Assembly (NCBI GenBank): GCA_016278505.1
Contig: JADQBQ010000036.1
Coordinates: 1-64,000, forward strand
From: Clostridiales bacterium
Lineage (GTDB): Bacteria; Bacillota; Desulfotomaculia; Desulfotomaculales; VENG01
Reading direction: 5' to 3'
Length of the DNA: 64,000 nt
Shown one piece after another: positions 1-8,268 of this stretch (position 1 is its first letter; every line of letters starts with the position of its first letter). The notes beneath the pieces are model-generated. The model was not told the DNA's origin, searched no databases, and saw only the letters and a list, made by a program, of their open reading frames with translations. Position numbers and translations under genes: made by a program.

Positions 1-176
1 TAAAAATAAGAGAATACTCGCCATTTGTTGTGTCTATTTTTCCAGGGGAAGCTCAGATCCTATGTATAGTATCCTACGTATGTGCCGTCCTCATCACTAA
101 GTTAATCTATACGTAGCTCATCTCACTCAGCATATTAGGGCACAACCTGCCACTAAACAGTGTTCATTGCTCTTTA

Positions 177-797
177 TTAGCCCGCTTCATCACCAAAAAG
201 TCTACTTACATTGTCTTTAAATTCCCTATACACTGGGTCATCTGATATATCTGCTAAACTTTTGACGATGTTTTCGTAATACCACTTCTGGCACTCATAC
301 GGGGCGTTAAACCTATCCCACAGAAGACTTTCGCGCTCACCGCGCCTTTGGTATTGCTCAATGTCTCGCAGCATACTCCTACTATTACTCAACTTATCTG
401 CACAAGCAATCAATTTTGCCTCTTTAGAAGCACCTTTCAAAAACTCGATTGTATGCTTTTTTCTCTTCTTCCACGTTTTTTTATCATACTGCGTGCCGGC
501 ATCCTTCTTACTATCCTTAGTCAGTTTTTCTGGCTCTGTGGCAGACTTAACCAGCGCTAAAACTTTCTCTGCCTTCTCTTCGCTATTGTCAAACATTTCC
601 CTGATGTCTTGCACTGATATACCCGTATCTTCTAAGGTATCGTGCAACAGGCCGGCAATGATAACTTCCTCGCTGACACCATTTTGGGCCAGTATAATTG
701 CCACCTCAACTGGATGAACAATATATGGGGTGGACGAGCCCTTCCTAACCTGATTTTTGTGCGCCTGATGAGCCATTAGTATTGCAGAGCTAAGCAC
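177..797 (-). CDS. RelA/SpoT-type HD phosphohydrolase (small alarmone hydrolase-like)
   Basis: Stand-alone HD-domain metal-dependent phosphohydrolase of 206 residues. The metal ligands are visible as His28 (in IVHP), His52-Asp53 (in LLHDTLEDT) and the later ED pair, with a further Asp in the ACADKLSN segment. This order matches the hydrolase domain of RelA/SpoT and MESH1-like small alarmone hydrolases; no synthetase or TGS domain is present. By family it would remove the 3'-diphosphate of (p)ppGpp or a related nucleotide in the cytoplasm. The GTG start at 797 has a GGGAGAG ribosome site about 9 bases upstream. It is divergent from queC with about 240 bases between. In a defence setting such proteins may act as toxin-antitoxin partners or anti-signalling enzymes, but nothing here proves that. 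Confidence 0.75.
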   Translation of the reverse strand: MLSSAILMAHQAHKNQVRKGSSTPYIVHPVEVAIILAQNGVSEEVIIAGLLHDTLEDTGISVQDIREMFDNSEEKAEKVLALVKSATEPEKLTKDSKKDAGTQYDKKTWKKRKKHTIEFLKGASKEAKLIACADKLSNSRSMLRDIEQYQRRGERESLLWDRFNAPYECQKWYYENIVKSLADISDDPVYREFKDNVSRLFGDEAG

Positions 798-974
798 TTA
801 ACATCTCTCCCATACTCTGTATTTACTCTTGCCCCTAAATCAATGTTTATATTCTAGGCACTAAACTCATTTAACTGCCCTTCAGATCTAAAGTGATTTT
901 ATCAGCTACGATTCTTCTTACATTTCTAGCCTAGCACAGTAATTCCTGCCAAATAACATTTGTAATTCCCCCCA

Positions 975-1003
975 TTGGCCCAGGCACTCAAAGTTTGTAT
1001 AAT
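975..1003 (+). promoter_or_regulatory. Putative sigma-A promoter of queC
   Basis: A TTGGCC -35 element (975-980), a 17-base spacer and a perfect TATAAT -10 element (998-1003) lie 38 bases upstream of the queC ATG at 1041. Spacing and position fit a housekeeping promoter. No preQ1-I riboswitch-like sequence is seen in the short leader. Confidence 0.6.
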
Positions 1004-1022
1004 GTAATTAAATTGTAATTAC
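1004..1022 (+). promoter_or_regulatory. Inverted repeat at the queC transcription start (operator candidate)
   Basis: GTAATT-(7 bases)-AATTAC directly abuts the -10 element, where a repressor would block initiation. The word TGTAATT also occurs at 961 upstream and near the starts of two TGT-family genes of this island. No regulator has been identified; this is an inference from symmetry and position. Confidence 0.4.
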
Positions 1023-1040
1023 CTAAACTTGGAGGAACTT

Positions 1041-1727
1041 ATGAAAAGAGCAATAGTAGTTTTATCCGGAGGATTAGACAGCACTGTTTGCATGTCCGTG
1101 GCAGAAAAAGAAGGCTATCAAATCTATCCATTAACATTTGCCTATGGCCAGCGGCATAGCAAAGAAGTGGAGCAGGCAAAGAAAGTGGCTGAATTCTATG
1201 GCTGCAGTAATAGGCACCTTATTGTTAATACTGACTTTTTTAGGGACATCGGCCATAGCGCACTTACAGCTAATGAGATAGACGTACCTACAGATAGAGG
1301 GCTGGACCAGATGGACAAGGATGTCCCAGTAACCTATGTACCCTTTAGAAACGCAGTCTTTTTATCCATGGCCACCGGCTATGCAGAGGCTGCAGGCGCA
1401 GAAAAAATATACATTGGAGTTAATGCCCTAGACTATTCGGGATATCCCGACTGCCGCCCACAGTTTATTGATGCCTTCCAGGAGGCGGTAAACAAGGGGA
1501 CTGCGGCAGCAGACCAGGGGGTGCCCATTAAAATTGAAACACCCTTACTTAACCTTTCTAAGGCAGGGATCGTCAAATTGGGGATAAAAAATAAATCCCC
1601 CCTGCACCTAACAACCAGCTGCTACCAGGGGGGAGAAACGGCCTGTGGGAAATGCGACTCCTGTCAGCTTAGGCTAAAAGGCTTTAGCGAGGCCGGAGTT
1701 GAAGATCCCATTGAATATGAAGTGTAG
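1041..1727 (+). CDS. queC: 7-cyano-7-deazaguanine (preQ0) synthase QueC
   Basis: Converts 7-carboxy-7-deazaguanine to preQ0 using ATP and ammonia, the last step of preQ0 synthesis. The PP-loop SGGLDSTV lies at residues 9-16, and the C-terminal zinc cysteines follow the pattern C-x8-C-x2-C-x2-C around TTSCYQGG...ACGKCDSC. At 228 residues it has the normal family length. The ATG at 1041 is chosen over an upstream TTG at 1029 because GGAGG sits at 1031-1035. It converges on queE with a 26-base gap, so queC and queDE are separate transcription units. In this island preQ0 is the expected substrate of the DpdA-type transglycosylases; supply for tRNA queuosine cannot be excluded. Confidence 0.95.
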   Translation: MKRAIVVLSGGLDSTVCMSVAEKEGYQIYPLTFAYGQRHSKEVEQAKKVAEFYGCSNRHLIVNTDFFRDIGHSALTANEIDVPTDRGLDQMDKDVPVTYVPFRNAVFLSMATGYAEAAGAEKIYIGVNALDYSGYPDCRPQFIDAFQEAVNKGTAAADQGVPIKIETPLLNLSKAGIVKLGIKNKSPLHLTTSCYQGGETACGKCDSCQLRLKGFSEAGVEDPIEYEV

Positions 1728-1753
1728 AATACCTTTAATTTGAGACCTTCCCT

Positions 1754-2413
1754 TTACTTGATGCCCAGCAATACGTGTAGCTGCGGCAATACTTTAACAT
1801 TATCATCAAAGCCAGGGTCGGAAGAAACCTTTTCAATAAGCCAATTCAATACCGGCAGGGGATCTCCCGTAGTGCAGGCCTGCAGGGTAAGAGGGCAGGA
1901 TTTATACTCCTGGTGTACTTTCTTGGCATACAGATAGTCTTCGTCTGTACCAATTACTATTTTGAGTTCCTTTGCCGCCACACTACTCATAAATTTGTCA
2001 AAGGATGAAAGCTCAGTTATGTTGCCGGAGCTAGGAGGTTTCGGCGATATACACACATGGTCCACACTGTACAGCCATGAAGGTATTATTGACCCCTGAG
2101 TTTCTATATGTATTTTATAATTTTCTTGTTTAAGCAGGCTAACTAGCCTGCTCAAGTCATGGATACAGGGATTTCCTCCCGTAATAGTCACCCTTTTGGT
2201 AATCCCCCCGGCCTCACCGCTTATTAATTGTACGATCTCTTCCTCGGTTAATTCATACCGGGCCTGCTTTATACTTTGGGCATGCAGGGTATCACACCAA
2301 GAGCACCGATAATCACATCCTGCCATCCTAAGAAACATGGTGCGGTGCCCACAATACATCCCCTCACCTTGGATGGTAGGCCCAAAGACCTCATACACAG
2401 AAATCCTAGACAT
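1754..2413 (-). CDS. queE: 7-carboxy-7-deazaguanine synthase QueE (radical SAM)
   Basis: Radical SAM enzyme converting 6-carboxytetrahydropterin to 7-carboxy-7-deazaguanine. The N-terminus carries FGPTIQGEG, typical of QueE, and the 4Fe-4S cluster motif C33-x3-C37-x2-C40 (in GCDYRCSWC). TGGNP, a glycine-rich SAM-binding segment, follows mid-protein. Length is about 219 residues, normal for the family. The ATG at 2413 overlaps the queD stop codon (ATGTCTAG), which implies translational coupling; a second ATG at 2422 lies closer to the GGAGG at 2426-2430, so the exact start is open. It is the last gene of the glycosylase-queD-queE operon. Confidence 0.93.
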   Translation of the reverse strand: MSRISVYEVFGPTIQGEGMYCGHRTMFLRMAGCDYRCSWCDTLHAQSIKQARYELTEEEIVQLISGEAGGITKRVTITGGNPCIHDLSRLVSLLKQENYKIHIETQGSIIPSWLYSVDHVCISPKPPSSGNITELSSFDKFMSSVAAKELKIVIGTDEDYLYAKKVHQEYKSCPLTLQACTTGDPLPVLNWLIEKVSSDPGFDDNVKVLPQLHVLLGIK

Positions 2414-2762
2414 CGGCCGCATATACCTCCACAGCACTTGTAGGCGTTTCCCATAGCTTTATCTTGTGAAGTATTGGCAGCTGCGACTGAAGTGATCGGC
2501 AAATCCAAACTGCTATGTTTTCAGCAGTAGGTATGCAGGGCAAAACGTCATTCAGATAGCAGTGATCTAACCTGCTGACAGCATTTTCTTTAACTATTCG
2601 CTTAAGGTCATAAAAGTCCATGACCATGCCTGTCTCAGGGTTTATTTCACCTTTCACAGTCACCTCTAGCCTATAGGTATGGCCATGAATATTTCTGCAG
2701 TGGCCCGGGTAATTCGGCAGGCTGTGGGCGCTGTCAAACGTGAATACCTTTGTAATTGCCAT
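2406..2762 (-). CDS. queD: 6-carboxytetrahydropterin synthase QueD
   Basis: Converts 7,8-dihydroneopterin triphosphate to 6-carboxy-5,6,7,8-tetrahydropterin. Zinc ligands are visible as His13 (in FDSAH) and His26/His28 (in IHGHTY), with catalytic Cys22 (in GHCRN) and the C-terminal WETPTSAVEV glutamate that anchors the pterin. Length is about 118 residues. The reading frame is open up to 2825 and the start is uncertain: the ATG at 2762 fits family length but lacks a good ribosome site, while a TTG about 15 bases upstream is preceded by AAAGGA inside the end of the glycosylase gene. Either way it is translationally coupled to the glycosylase upstream and to queE downstream. Confidence 0.93.
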   Translation of the reverse strand: MAITKVFTFDSAHSLPNYPGHCRNIHGHTYRLEVTVKGEINPETGMVMDFYDLKRIVKENAVSRLDHCYLNDVLPCIPTAENIAVWICRSLQSQLPILHKIKLWETPTSAVEVYAADV

Positions 2763-2787
2763 AATGTTTTGGCTTGTCAAGAAAGCT

Positions 2788-3489
2788 TCATCCTTTCTGT
2801 TCATAACTAGTCGTTTCTTCCGCAATATTCAATTCCATGGTATAAATATGAATTCCTATGCGCGACTGGCACTTTCGCTCTAATGGGCATCCCGGACACC
2901 GGGGCCTTGCCCGGCAGTGGGCTGATCCTAAGTCAAGTAGGGCATAAAAAAACTGCCTGGACCTTCCCCGCGGGCACTGCTCTAAGGCAGCCGCAGCAAG
3001 CTTTCTTATATCCCCCGGGGTAGCATCCGGCAGGCAAAAAAACCTAGACATAATTCTGATTATATTTACGTCCGGCATGGGTGCCGGCTTGCCGTATGCA
3101 AAAACCATAACGGCCCCGCCCACATAAGGGCCCACATGCGGCAGGTCCAATAGCTTATCTAACTTTTTGGGAACCGTGCCGCTGTGCCTCTTTATCAGGG
3201 CCTGGGAAAGCTGAGCCAAGGCCTTACTCCTCTGTCCCCAAAGACCTAGCGGCCTTACATACTCTATAATTTCACTCTCGCCTGCCTCAGCCATATCCTG
3301 GGGAGTGGGATATCTTTTATATATTTCAGGGAAAATTTTGGCTACAGTTGGGCCATCTGTCCTCCGTAAAAGCATTTCTGCAAGCAAAATGCCCCAGGCA
3401 GTTATGTCCTGGGACCTCCACGGATAATTTCTATAGTTTTGCTCATGCCACTTTCTTAGCTTGTTCCACATGTAGCGTGATTTAGCCAT
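2788..3489 (-). CDS. HhH-GPD DNA glycosylase, MutY/Mig-like, with Fe-S cluster
   Basis: A 233-residue base-excision glycosylase. The first motif reads AEMLLRRTDGPTV with Glu38 in the MutY/Mig catalytic position. The helix-hairpin-helix is LPHVGPYVGGAV (Tyr122), followed by the catalytic Asp140 in MPDVNIIRI. Four cysteines (192, 198, 201, 207; C-x5-C-x2-C-x5-C) should hold a 4Fe-4S cluster. It lacks the C-terminal NUDT1-like domain of true MutY, and LRRT instead of LQQT recalls, as far as I remember it, the archaeal T:G mismatch glycosylase Mig.Mth, which accompanies a DNA methyltransferase. It is the first gene of an operon with queD and queE, so a role in removing bases mispaired with, or replacing, 7-deazaguanines is an attractive inference. 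The ATG at 3489 has AGGTGA 5 bases upstream. Confidence 0.85.
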   Translation of the reverse strand: MAKSRYMWNKLRKWHEQNYRNYPWRSQDITAWGILLAEMLLRRTDGPTVAKIFPEIYKRYPTPQDMAEAGESEIIEYVRPLGLWGQRSKALAQLSQALIKRHSGTVPKKLDKLLDLPHVGPYVGGAVMVFAYGKPAPMPDVNIIRIMSRFFCLPDATPGDIRKLAAAALEQCPRGRSRQFFYALLDLGSAHCRARPRCPGCPLERKCQSRIGIHIYTMELNIAEETTSYEQKG

Positions 3490-3628
3490 GAGTGTCACCT
3501 ATTCAAATACTTTTCACAAGACTTAAGAGCGGATACAAAATATGATCCTTTTTAAAGCCAAAACGAGGAAAGAGTCTCTATAATACTATTCGCTAAGCGG
3601 GCCGGCAATCCCCCTACAAATCATTTCT

Positions 3629-3840
3629 TTAAATACATTTCTTTAAATACACAGATAACGGATGTATTCTTTTATACGTCTTAATAATTTGCTCTAAAGA
3701 GGGTCCGGCGCTGTTCGCAACCTGAACCCACCATTTACTTCCGATACGCCCTATCGATGCCAGCAATAGTCCCGCCGACACTTACCTGTAACTTCTCAAT
3801 CAAACTAGTGATTTCATTAAATGCAGAATGAAAATTACAA
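3629..3840 (-). pseudogene. Decayed, frameshifted coding remnant
   Basis: Two overlapping reading frames on the minus strand look like real protein sequence. The upstream part reads ...NEITSLIEKLQVSV...GIDRAYRK before a stop. After a shift of frame near 3745 it continues as GSKWWVQVANSAGP...LEQIIKTYKRIHPLSVY and stops at 3629. There is no start codon with a ribosome site. I do not recognise the family. It fills most of the 434-base gap between the glycosylase and the next plus-strand operon. Confidence 0.45.
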
Positions 3841-3932
3841 AATCGTGTTTTTTTAGGGAGGATATTGGGACATTATGGCTAAATCTATATTAGAATAAAC
3901 CTCCTAGGGAGGTAAGGGATGGAAGGTAAAGA

Positions 3933-4919
3933 ATGAAAATAGTGCCACGAGAGGAAAAAGAACTTCAAAAAACTAAGCCATTTATAATAAGAATGCTTTT
4001 ATTTATATCAAAATTACTCCTTTTTATAATCCCTTTCACTTTTATAACGGGCGTACTTCTTTTTGCTATTGATATCTGGTTTTATCCATCAAACACATCG
4101 GCAGAATATACGATAAGCGAAGAACATGAGCCAAATAAGAATACTACATATACATACACTTTAAATGAGGAAGAAAAGGCGATTATTTCGAAATACGATG
4201 GCAAAGATCAGGAAGCTTTAGAAAACACGTTAGCAGAAATAAATACGTATTTTGATACCCTGAAAAAGAGCACACCGGAATTAGCCGAAGAAATTAACTC
4301 CGTTAGTTCAACAGCCAAACTTATATATAAAGGCTCGGGTGATAAATTATTGAATTGGTTTACTGATAATGACAATAGAGATGAATATGGTGATTATTTA
4401 GAACAATTAATAAAAGAGAAAATGTTTCCCAATAAAGACGAAACCCTAAACATAGAAGAAATTATTATTTTTGATATTAAACAATTTATTAGGAAACTAG
4501 AAACTACGCTTAAATATAACAAAAACAATATGTTACTTGAGTTAAATAACAATTTAATTAACCAAAGTTCGATTATTGACCTCCAACTTAGCTATGATAG
4601 CCAAATACTAAATGATCACGTTTTAAGTGCCAAGAGCTCTGCCCAAAAAAGTATAGCTAATAACGCAATGTCATTTGTATCTACAGGGCCATTTGTTATA
4701 CAGCTAGCAGTTGGCTATGTTGTAGAAAAGAAAACAAAAGATAGCATTATACAAGATTTTAACTCACAAATCGATGCACTTGAAGATAACATTTTAAATG
4801 GAGATGGGGAGATAAACGGGCTTACGCGAGAACTGAACAATTCTCTTGAAACTTATATTTACAATAAGCACGAGTCCATTGATAACTGTTTAAAAAATTT
4901 TAGTGAGGGATCTTCATGA
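3933..4919 (+). CDS. Membrane-anchored protein with helical extracellular region, unknown function
   Basis: 328 residues. One strong transmembrane segment lies at about residues 20-47 (LLFISKLLLFIIPF onward), followed by a long Lys/Glu/Asn-rich, mostly helical region with coiled-coil character and one more apolar stretch near residue 245. I recognise no enzyme motif. The ATG at 3933 has GGAAGG 9 bases upstream. The stop overlaps the start of the next gene (ATGA), so the two are translationally coupled and probably act together at the membrane. The gene is more AT-rich than its neighbours, which fits recent acquisition. It sits between the glycosylase-que operon and the nuclease genes, so a link with defence is only contextual. 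Confidence 0.6.
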   Translation: MKIVPREEKELQKTKPFIIRMLLFISKLLLFIIPFTFITGVLLFAIDIWFYPSNTSAEYTISEEHEPNKNTTYTYTLNEEEKAIISKYDGKDQEALENTLAEINTYFDTLKKSTPELAEEINSVSSTAKLIYKGSGDKLLNWFTDNDNRDEYGDYLEQLIKEKMFPNKDETLNIEEIIIFDIKQFIRKLETTLKYNKNNMLLELNNNLINQSSIIDLQLSYDSQILNDHVLSAKSSAQKSIANNAMSFVSTGPFVIQLAVGYVVEKKTKDSIIQDFNSQIDALEDNILNGDGEINGLTRELNNSLETYIYNKHESIDNCLKNFSEGSS

Positions 4920-5815
4920 AAAGAACATTTGTGGTATTTAATATAATCTTAATGTTATTGTTTTTAACTTCCCTACCCCCCGCTGCTAAAGCTGGAACAG
5001 CAACAGCTGTTATTAATGGAGCAAAAGATACCATTAGCTTTATAGCTAATAAATTCGGTAAAGATGCTATAGAAAAAGAAGGCGGGGAATTAGTCGTAAA
5101 AACCGGTGCAGAAAATGCAATAGAGAAATATGGTGATAGTGTCATCCCAATAATGAAAAATCTGGGGCCAAGTGCAGTAACCATAATTAATAAACACGGT
5201 GAAGATTCTATCTATATACTTAATAAGTGGGAAACTGAAGGGTTAATCCTTCTAAAGCGATCAGGGGATAGCGTTATTCCATTTTATAAAGAATATGGAG
5301 ATGAAGCAATTCAAATATGTATTAACCACCCGGTTGTAGGGGAGAAATTAATACAAAATTACGGAGCAAAAGGTATTAAATTGGGAAAAAGCCTATCCAC
5401 TGATGAAATTATAAAGATGGTAAGGTGGGCACCGGAGTTAAAGGAGAAAGGACAGCTTGATAATTTTGCTGATTTAGTCAATCAGAAAGGTAGTACAGTT
5501 TTTGATAAGATAAATGAACTAATTAAAAACAACAAAACTTTTTTAACTGGCGCTGGCGCAGTTCTTTATGTATTGGATAATCCTGAGATATTAGAGGCAG
5601 CAGGAAGTGCGGTTGGGAATATAGCAGAAAAAGGACTTAAGGGTGCCGGCGAAGGTATTGGTGAAGGTATTAGCAAACCCTTAGAAACCACAATCAAGGA
5701 AGGACTAGGAACTCCATTAATAATAGCAGCATCTCTCTCTTTTATTATTTGTGTATGTTTTTGGTTATACCTAAAACACCTTATTGCTAAAGCAAAGGCT
5801 AAAATAAAAAATTAA
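4916..5815 (+). CDS. Secreted or membrane protein with repeats of about 17 residues and a C-terminal anchor
   Basis: 299 residues with a signal peptide (residues 1-26, ending PPAAKAG) and a C-terminal transmembrane helix (LIIAASLSFIICVCFWLYL) followed by a lysine-rich tail. Residues about 60-150 contain degenerate tandem repeats built on YGD-x-VIP-xxx-x-x-G-x-x-A, for example EKYGDSVIPIMKNLG, KRSGDSVIPFYKEYG and NYGAKGIKLGKS. The following region is Gly/Glu-rich and amphipathic (GAGEGIGEGIS). Function is unknown; the topology suggests an exported repeat domain tethered to the membrane. It is coupled to the upstream gene by a 4-base overlap. Confidence 0.6.
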   Translation: MKRTFVVFNIILMLLFLTSLPPAAKAGTATAVINGAKDTISFIANKFGKDAIEKEGGELVVKTGAENAIEKYGDSVIPIMKNLGPSAVTIINKHGEDSIYILNKWETEGLILLKRSGDSVIPFYKEYGDEAIQICINHPVVGEKLIQNYGAKGIKLGKSLSTDEIIKMVRWAPELKEKGQLDNFADLVNQKGSTVFDKINELIKNNKTFLTGAGAVLYVLDNPEILEAAGSAVGNIAEKGLKGAGEGIGEGISKPLETTIKEGLGTPLIIAASLSFIICVCFWLYLKHLIAKAKAKIKN

Positions 5816-5982
5816 AACGTTACCTAAACTTTAAAATTATGTCCTTTCCATTTACAACTGTGTACTTGATTATTTAGTTGCAGCTAGATATAAGAAACTA
5901 GCCCATTACAGATAGCACCCACACCTTTAAAAACTTAATGTCATAGCTTTAATGATCTATATTACACCAAGCACCCATCCTT

Positions 5983-6958
5983 CTAACTGCGCAATATGCT
6001 TTCCTCTTCATTCATCTGAGGGGATAAATATCCCTCGGACATCTCTCTTTCATCAAGCTCGGCTACCGTTAACACGGTTTCCCTGGCATCATTTTCATCG
6101 CTTTTTGTCCCTGAATTCATTAATAATGGATATATCTCAACAAGAACATGTCCTTGGGTCGGGAGTGCCCACCCGTTAAAAGGCCAGCAACTAATAGGGA
6201 CATTTTTATTTTTGCATTCCTTTAGTAGTTGATATAAATGATACATGCCGGCAATTGACTGCAACCCCACAGCCCCGGCACCACCTATTTGATAAATGGT
6301 TTTCATCTTTTTCTCACGCTGCTCAACAATGCGGCGCTCACAAATTCCAGCTTGTTCAAATGAAAACTCTGGTTTATATATTTGTTTAAAGTTTGGCCCC
6401 CAAAACGGCCCTTCTTTGACATTTAGTTTTGCCATTAATCGCTGGTTGGCTATATCCGCCCAATAACGTGGGTTATCTTTTACAGGGTGAAGACCATAGC
6501 CCCCCCTTACCGATAAGCTCTAACACTTGGTTCCAACTTTTCCACTCTTGCCCCGTAAGTTCTTTATAAAGTCCACTGGGGAAACTATATTGGTGATCAA
6601 AACCGAAGATTGCCCTTTGGCTGTTAACATGGCAGGAAGTTAGTAATTCTACCACTGTTTGGCGCAGGCTTTCTCGTGTCAAACCTGTTATTACCTGCAG
6701 TTCATCGTTTTTCCGTTTGTATATAGCCAAAGCGATAGCTTTTCGCTGACCTTTCACATTTTCACTGCCACTGTAATCCGCGAATACATAGCAATCAAAA
6801 CTGGGCACAACAACTATTCTTCCTTTCTGGTCAGATGGCAAAACCTGAAATATGCATCCATTTTCAAACCCTTGAATCAGTAACTCTTGAGAATTAAGTG
6901 AAAAGCTTTTGCAAAAATGTATTTGATTTCTTATTTGCCTCAACGCACTCTGGATCAT
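5983..6958 (-). pseudogene. DUF429-type RNase H-fold nuclease, split by a +1 frameshift in a G7 tract
   Basis: Two reading frames (6958-6473 and 6435-5983) are halves of one gene. The first carries VVPSFDCYVFADYSG and FGFDHQYSFPSG; the second carries GWALPTQGHVLVEIYP. The paired Asp residues and VEIYP are typical of DUF429, a predicted RNase H-like nuclease. At 6500-6506 the coding strand has seven G. With six, the frame continues smoothly as KGGYGLHPVKDNPRYWADIA into the second half, giving one protein of about 325 residues. The shift may be a real mutation, a phase-variable tract or a sequencing error. The first half overlaps the end of the uracil-DNA-glycosylase-like gene by 65 bases, so the start may be further downstream. 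Confidence 0.7.
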
Positions 6959-7586
6959 TAAATATTCGACTCTTTCTAGACTGGTGAAATATTGGCAGAA
7001 ATATCTTATTAGGAATTACATCTAAGCTAACCGGTGACTTTTTCATGAGTTCCGTATATGTTGTATTCGCTCGATTTGGATTAGCAAACAGGGAAAATGC
7101 AACTTCCCCCATTGGCACCACTACTTTTACCGTTTCAATCTGCAATAAACTTTCTAACCACTTTCCAATGCAATTTCTACTTTCTGCCCTTGTTGGCCTT
7201 TTATCTGCTCTAGTGCCTTTGACAATATTAAACCACGGGTAACAATTAGTTGCGTGAACCCATATAACTGTTTCCCTAAATAAATTAATGTCACACCTTT
7301 TTAGCCCAAATGCAGGAAGCAAGTCTGTTACAAAAAATTCGTTATGTGTACTAATCAATCCACCATCTGGCTCACTATCTTTTCCTGCATTTATCCAGGC
7401 TTGCAGTGAAGGACTCTGGCTAATCAATAAAATTTGTGGTTCTAACGGACCAGATACCATTGGCTTAATATTACAAAAGAAGTTCTTACTGTACTCAATA
7501 CCGTTATACATATAGTTTCTATATCTATTTCGAAAACAGTGGCTAGAGCAATCTCGGATTCCCATTATAATGGAATGTGTTTCCAT
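6894..7586 (-). CDS. Uracil-DNA glycosylase superfamily-like protein
   Basis: About 230 residues. The fold's signature is visible: a first strand and loop EPQILLISQSPS in the place of the water-activating motif, WVHATNCYPW, the helix RNCIGKWLESLL followed by VVVPMGEVAF, and a C-terminal FHQSRKSR in the place of the HPSP/HPS leucine-loop motif. Four cysteines occur in the first 50 residues, including CSSHC, so an Fe-S cluster is possible. The start is taken at 7586 because AAGGGGA lies just upstream; an in-frame TTG at 7604 is less likely. It is coupled to the DUF429 nuclease gene. In a DNA-modification island it could excise wrong or unmodified bases; the substrate is unknown. Confidence 0.65.
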   Translation of the reverse strand: METHSIIMGIRDCSSHCFRNRYRNYMYNGIEYSKNFFCNIKPMVSGPLEPQILLISQSPSLQAWINAGKDSEPDGGLISTHNEFFVTDLLPAFGLKRCDINLFRETVIWVHATNCYPWFNIVKGTRADKRPTRAESRNCIGKWLESLLQIETVKVVVPMGEVAFSLFANPNRANTTYTELMKKSPVSLDVIPNKIFLPIFHQSRKSRIFNDPECVEANKKSNTFLQKLFT

Positions 7587-7682
7587 AGAAATCCCCTTTT
7601 TCAAAACCCATGTCCGTCCCGGCAGTTAAACAAGCTAAATGACTGGTTTTACCCCTTAGGGATGTAACTGGGGCAATTCTAA

Positions 7683-8111
7683 TTATACCTCCACTAGCTT
7701 AATGTAGTCCGAGAGATCAGAATTATTGTCCAAATTCAAAACTCCTTGCATTTTAGATGTAAGTCCATGCTCTTTTAAGTTTTCATAAGATAAATAGTTC
7801 TTCTTATCTAAAAAACTTTTTTCCAGTTCTAAGCGAACACACTTTTTCTTTTCAGCAATGGTGTTATGGTCCTTTAAAAATTCTTCATCATTAATTAGTT
7901 GATCTCGAGGAACATCTTCATTTATCACTTTCGTCTTGAAGACTATTTTCGAAACTGGTTTCCCGACATAAATATACACAGTGTCTCCCTCTATTACTTG
8001 ACTATTAGTTCCCCAGTCTATTGTTTCAAGAGATGCAAACGCAGTTAAAACATCGTAATTGCCTGGATTACATGGAAAAATCCAACTATTCCCCGCTTGT
8101 TTCATTTTCAT
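7683..8111 (-). CDS. EVE/PUA-like domain protein
   Basis: 142 residues. The pattern SWIFPCNPGNYDVL, then a tryptophan (TIDWG), then EGDTVYIYVGKP-x-x-KIVFKTKV matches the EVE/PUA-like beta barrel, where IF..P..Y and GD.V..Y are conserved. EVE domains bind modified or unusual bases in DNA or RNA and are often joined to restriction nucleases. Here the domain stands alone with a helical C-terminal tail. AGGAGG precedes the start. A role as reader of the 7-deazaguanine mark, or of incoming modified DNA, is inferred from context only. Confidence 0.6.
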   Translation of the reverse strand: MKMKQAGNSWIFPCNPGNYDVLTAFASLETIDWGTNSQVIEGDTVYIYVGKPVSKIVFKTKVINEDVPRDQLINDEEFLKDHNTIAEKKKCVRLELEKSFLDKKNYLSYENLKEHGLTSKMQGVLNLDNNSDLSDYIKLVEV

Positions 8112-8268
8112 ATTCCTCCTTGAGCCAAATTTTCAGCCCTTAAATGATTTAGCACTGCAAAAACCGGACATTGTTTAGGATTTCACAAAAATGTGCATCC
8201 CCCTGCAATAAATCAGAAATTTTTTTAGATGTTTTTGTTTTTAGCCGCGCTCTTCGTTTATACTAATT

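Noticed and set aside
1-176. Gene or RNA at the left edge
   Set aside because: No open frame with start signal, and no tRNA-like fold recognised.
900-1040. preQ1-I riboswitch upstream of queC
   Set aside because: No C-rich loop with the matching A-rich tail was found; only the promoter and an inverted repeat are supported.
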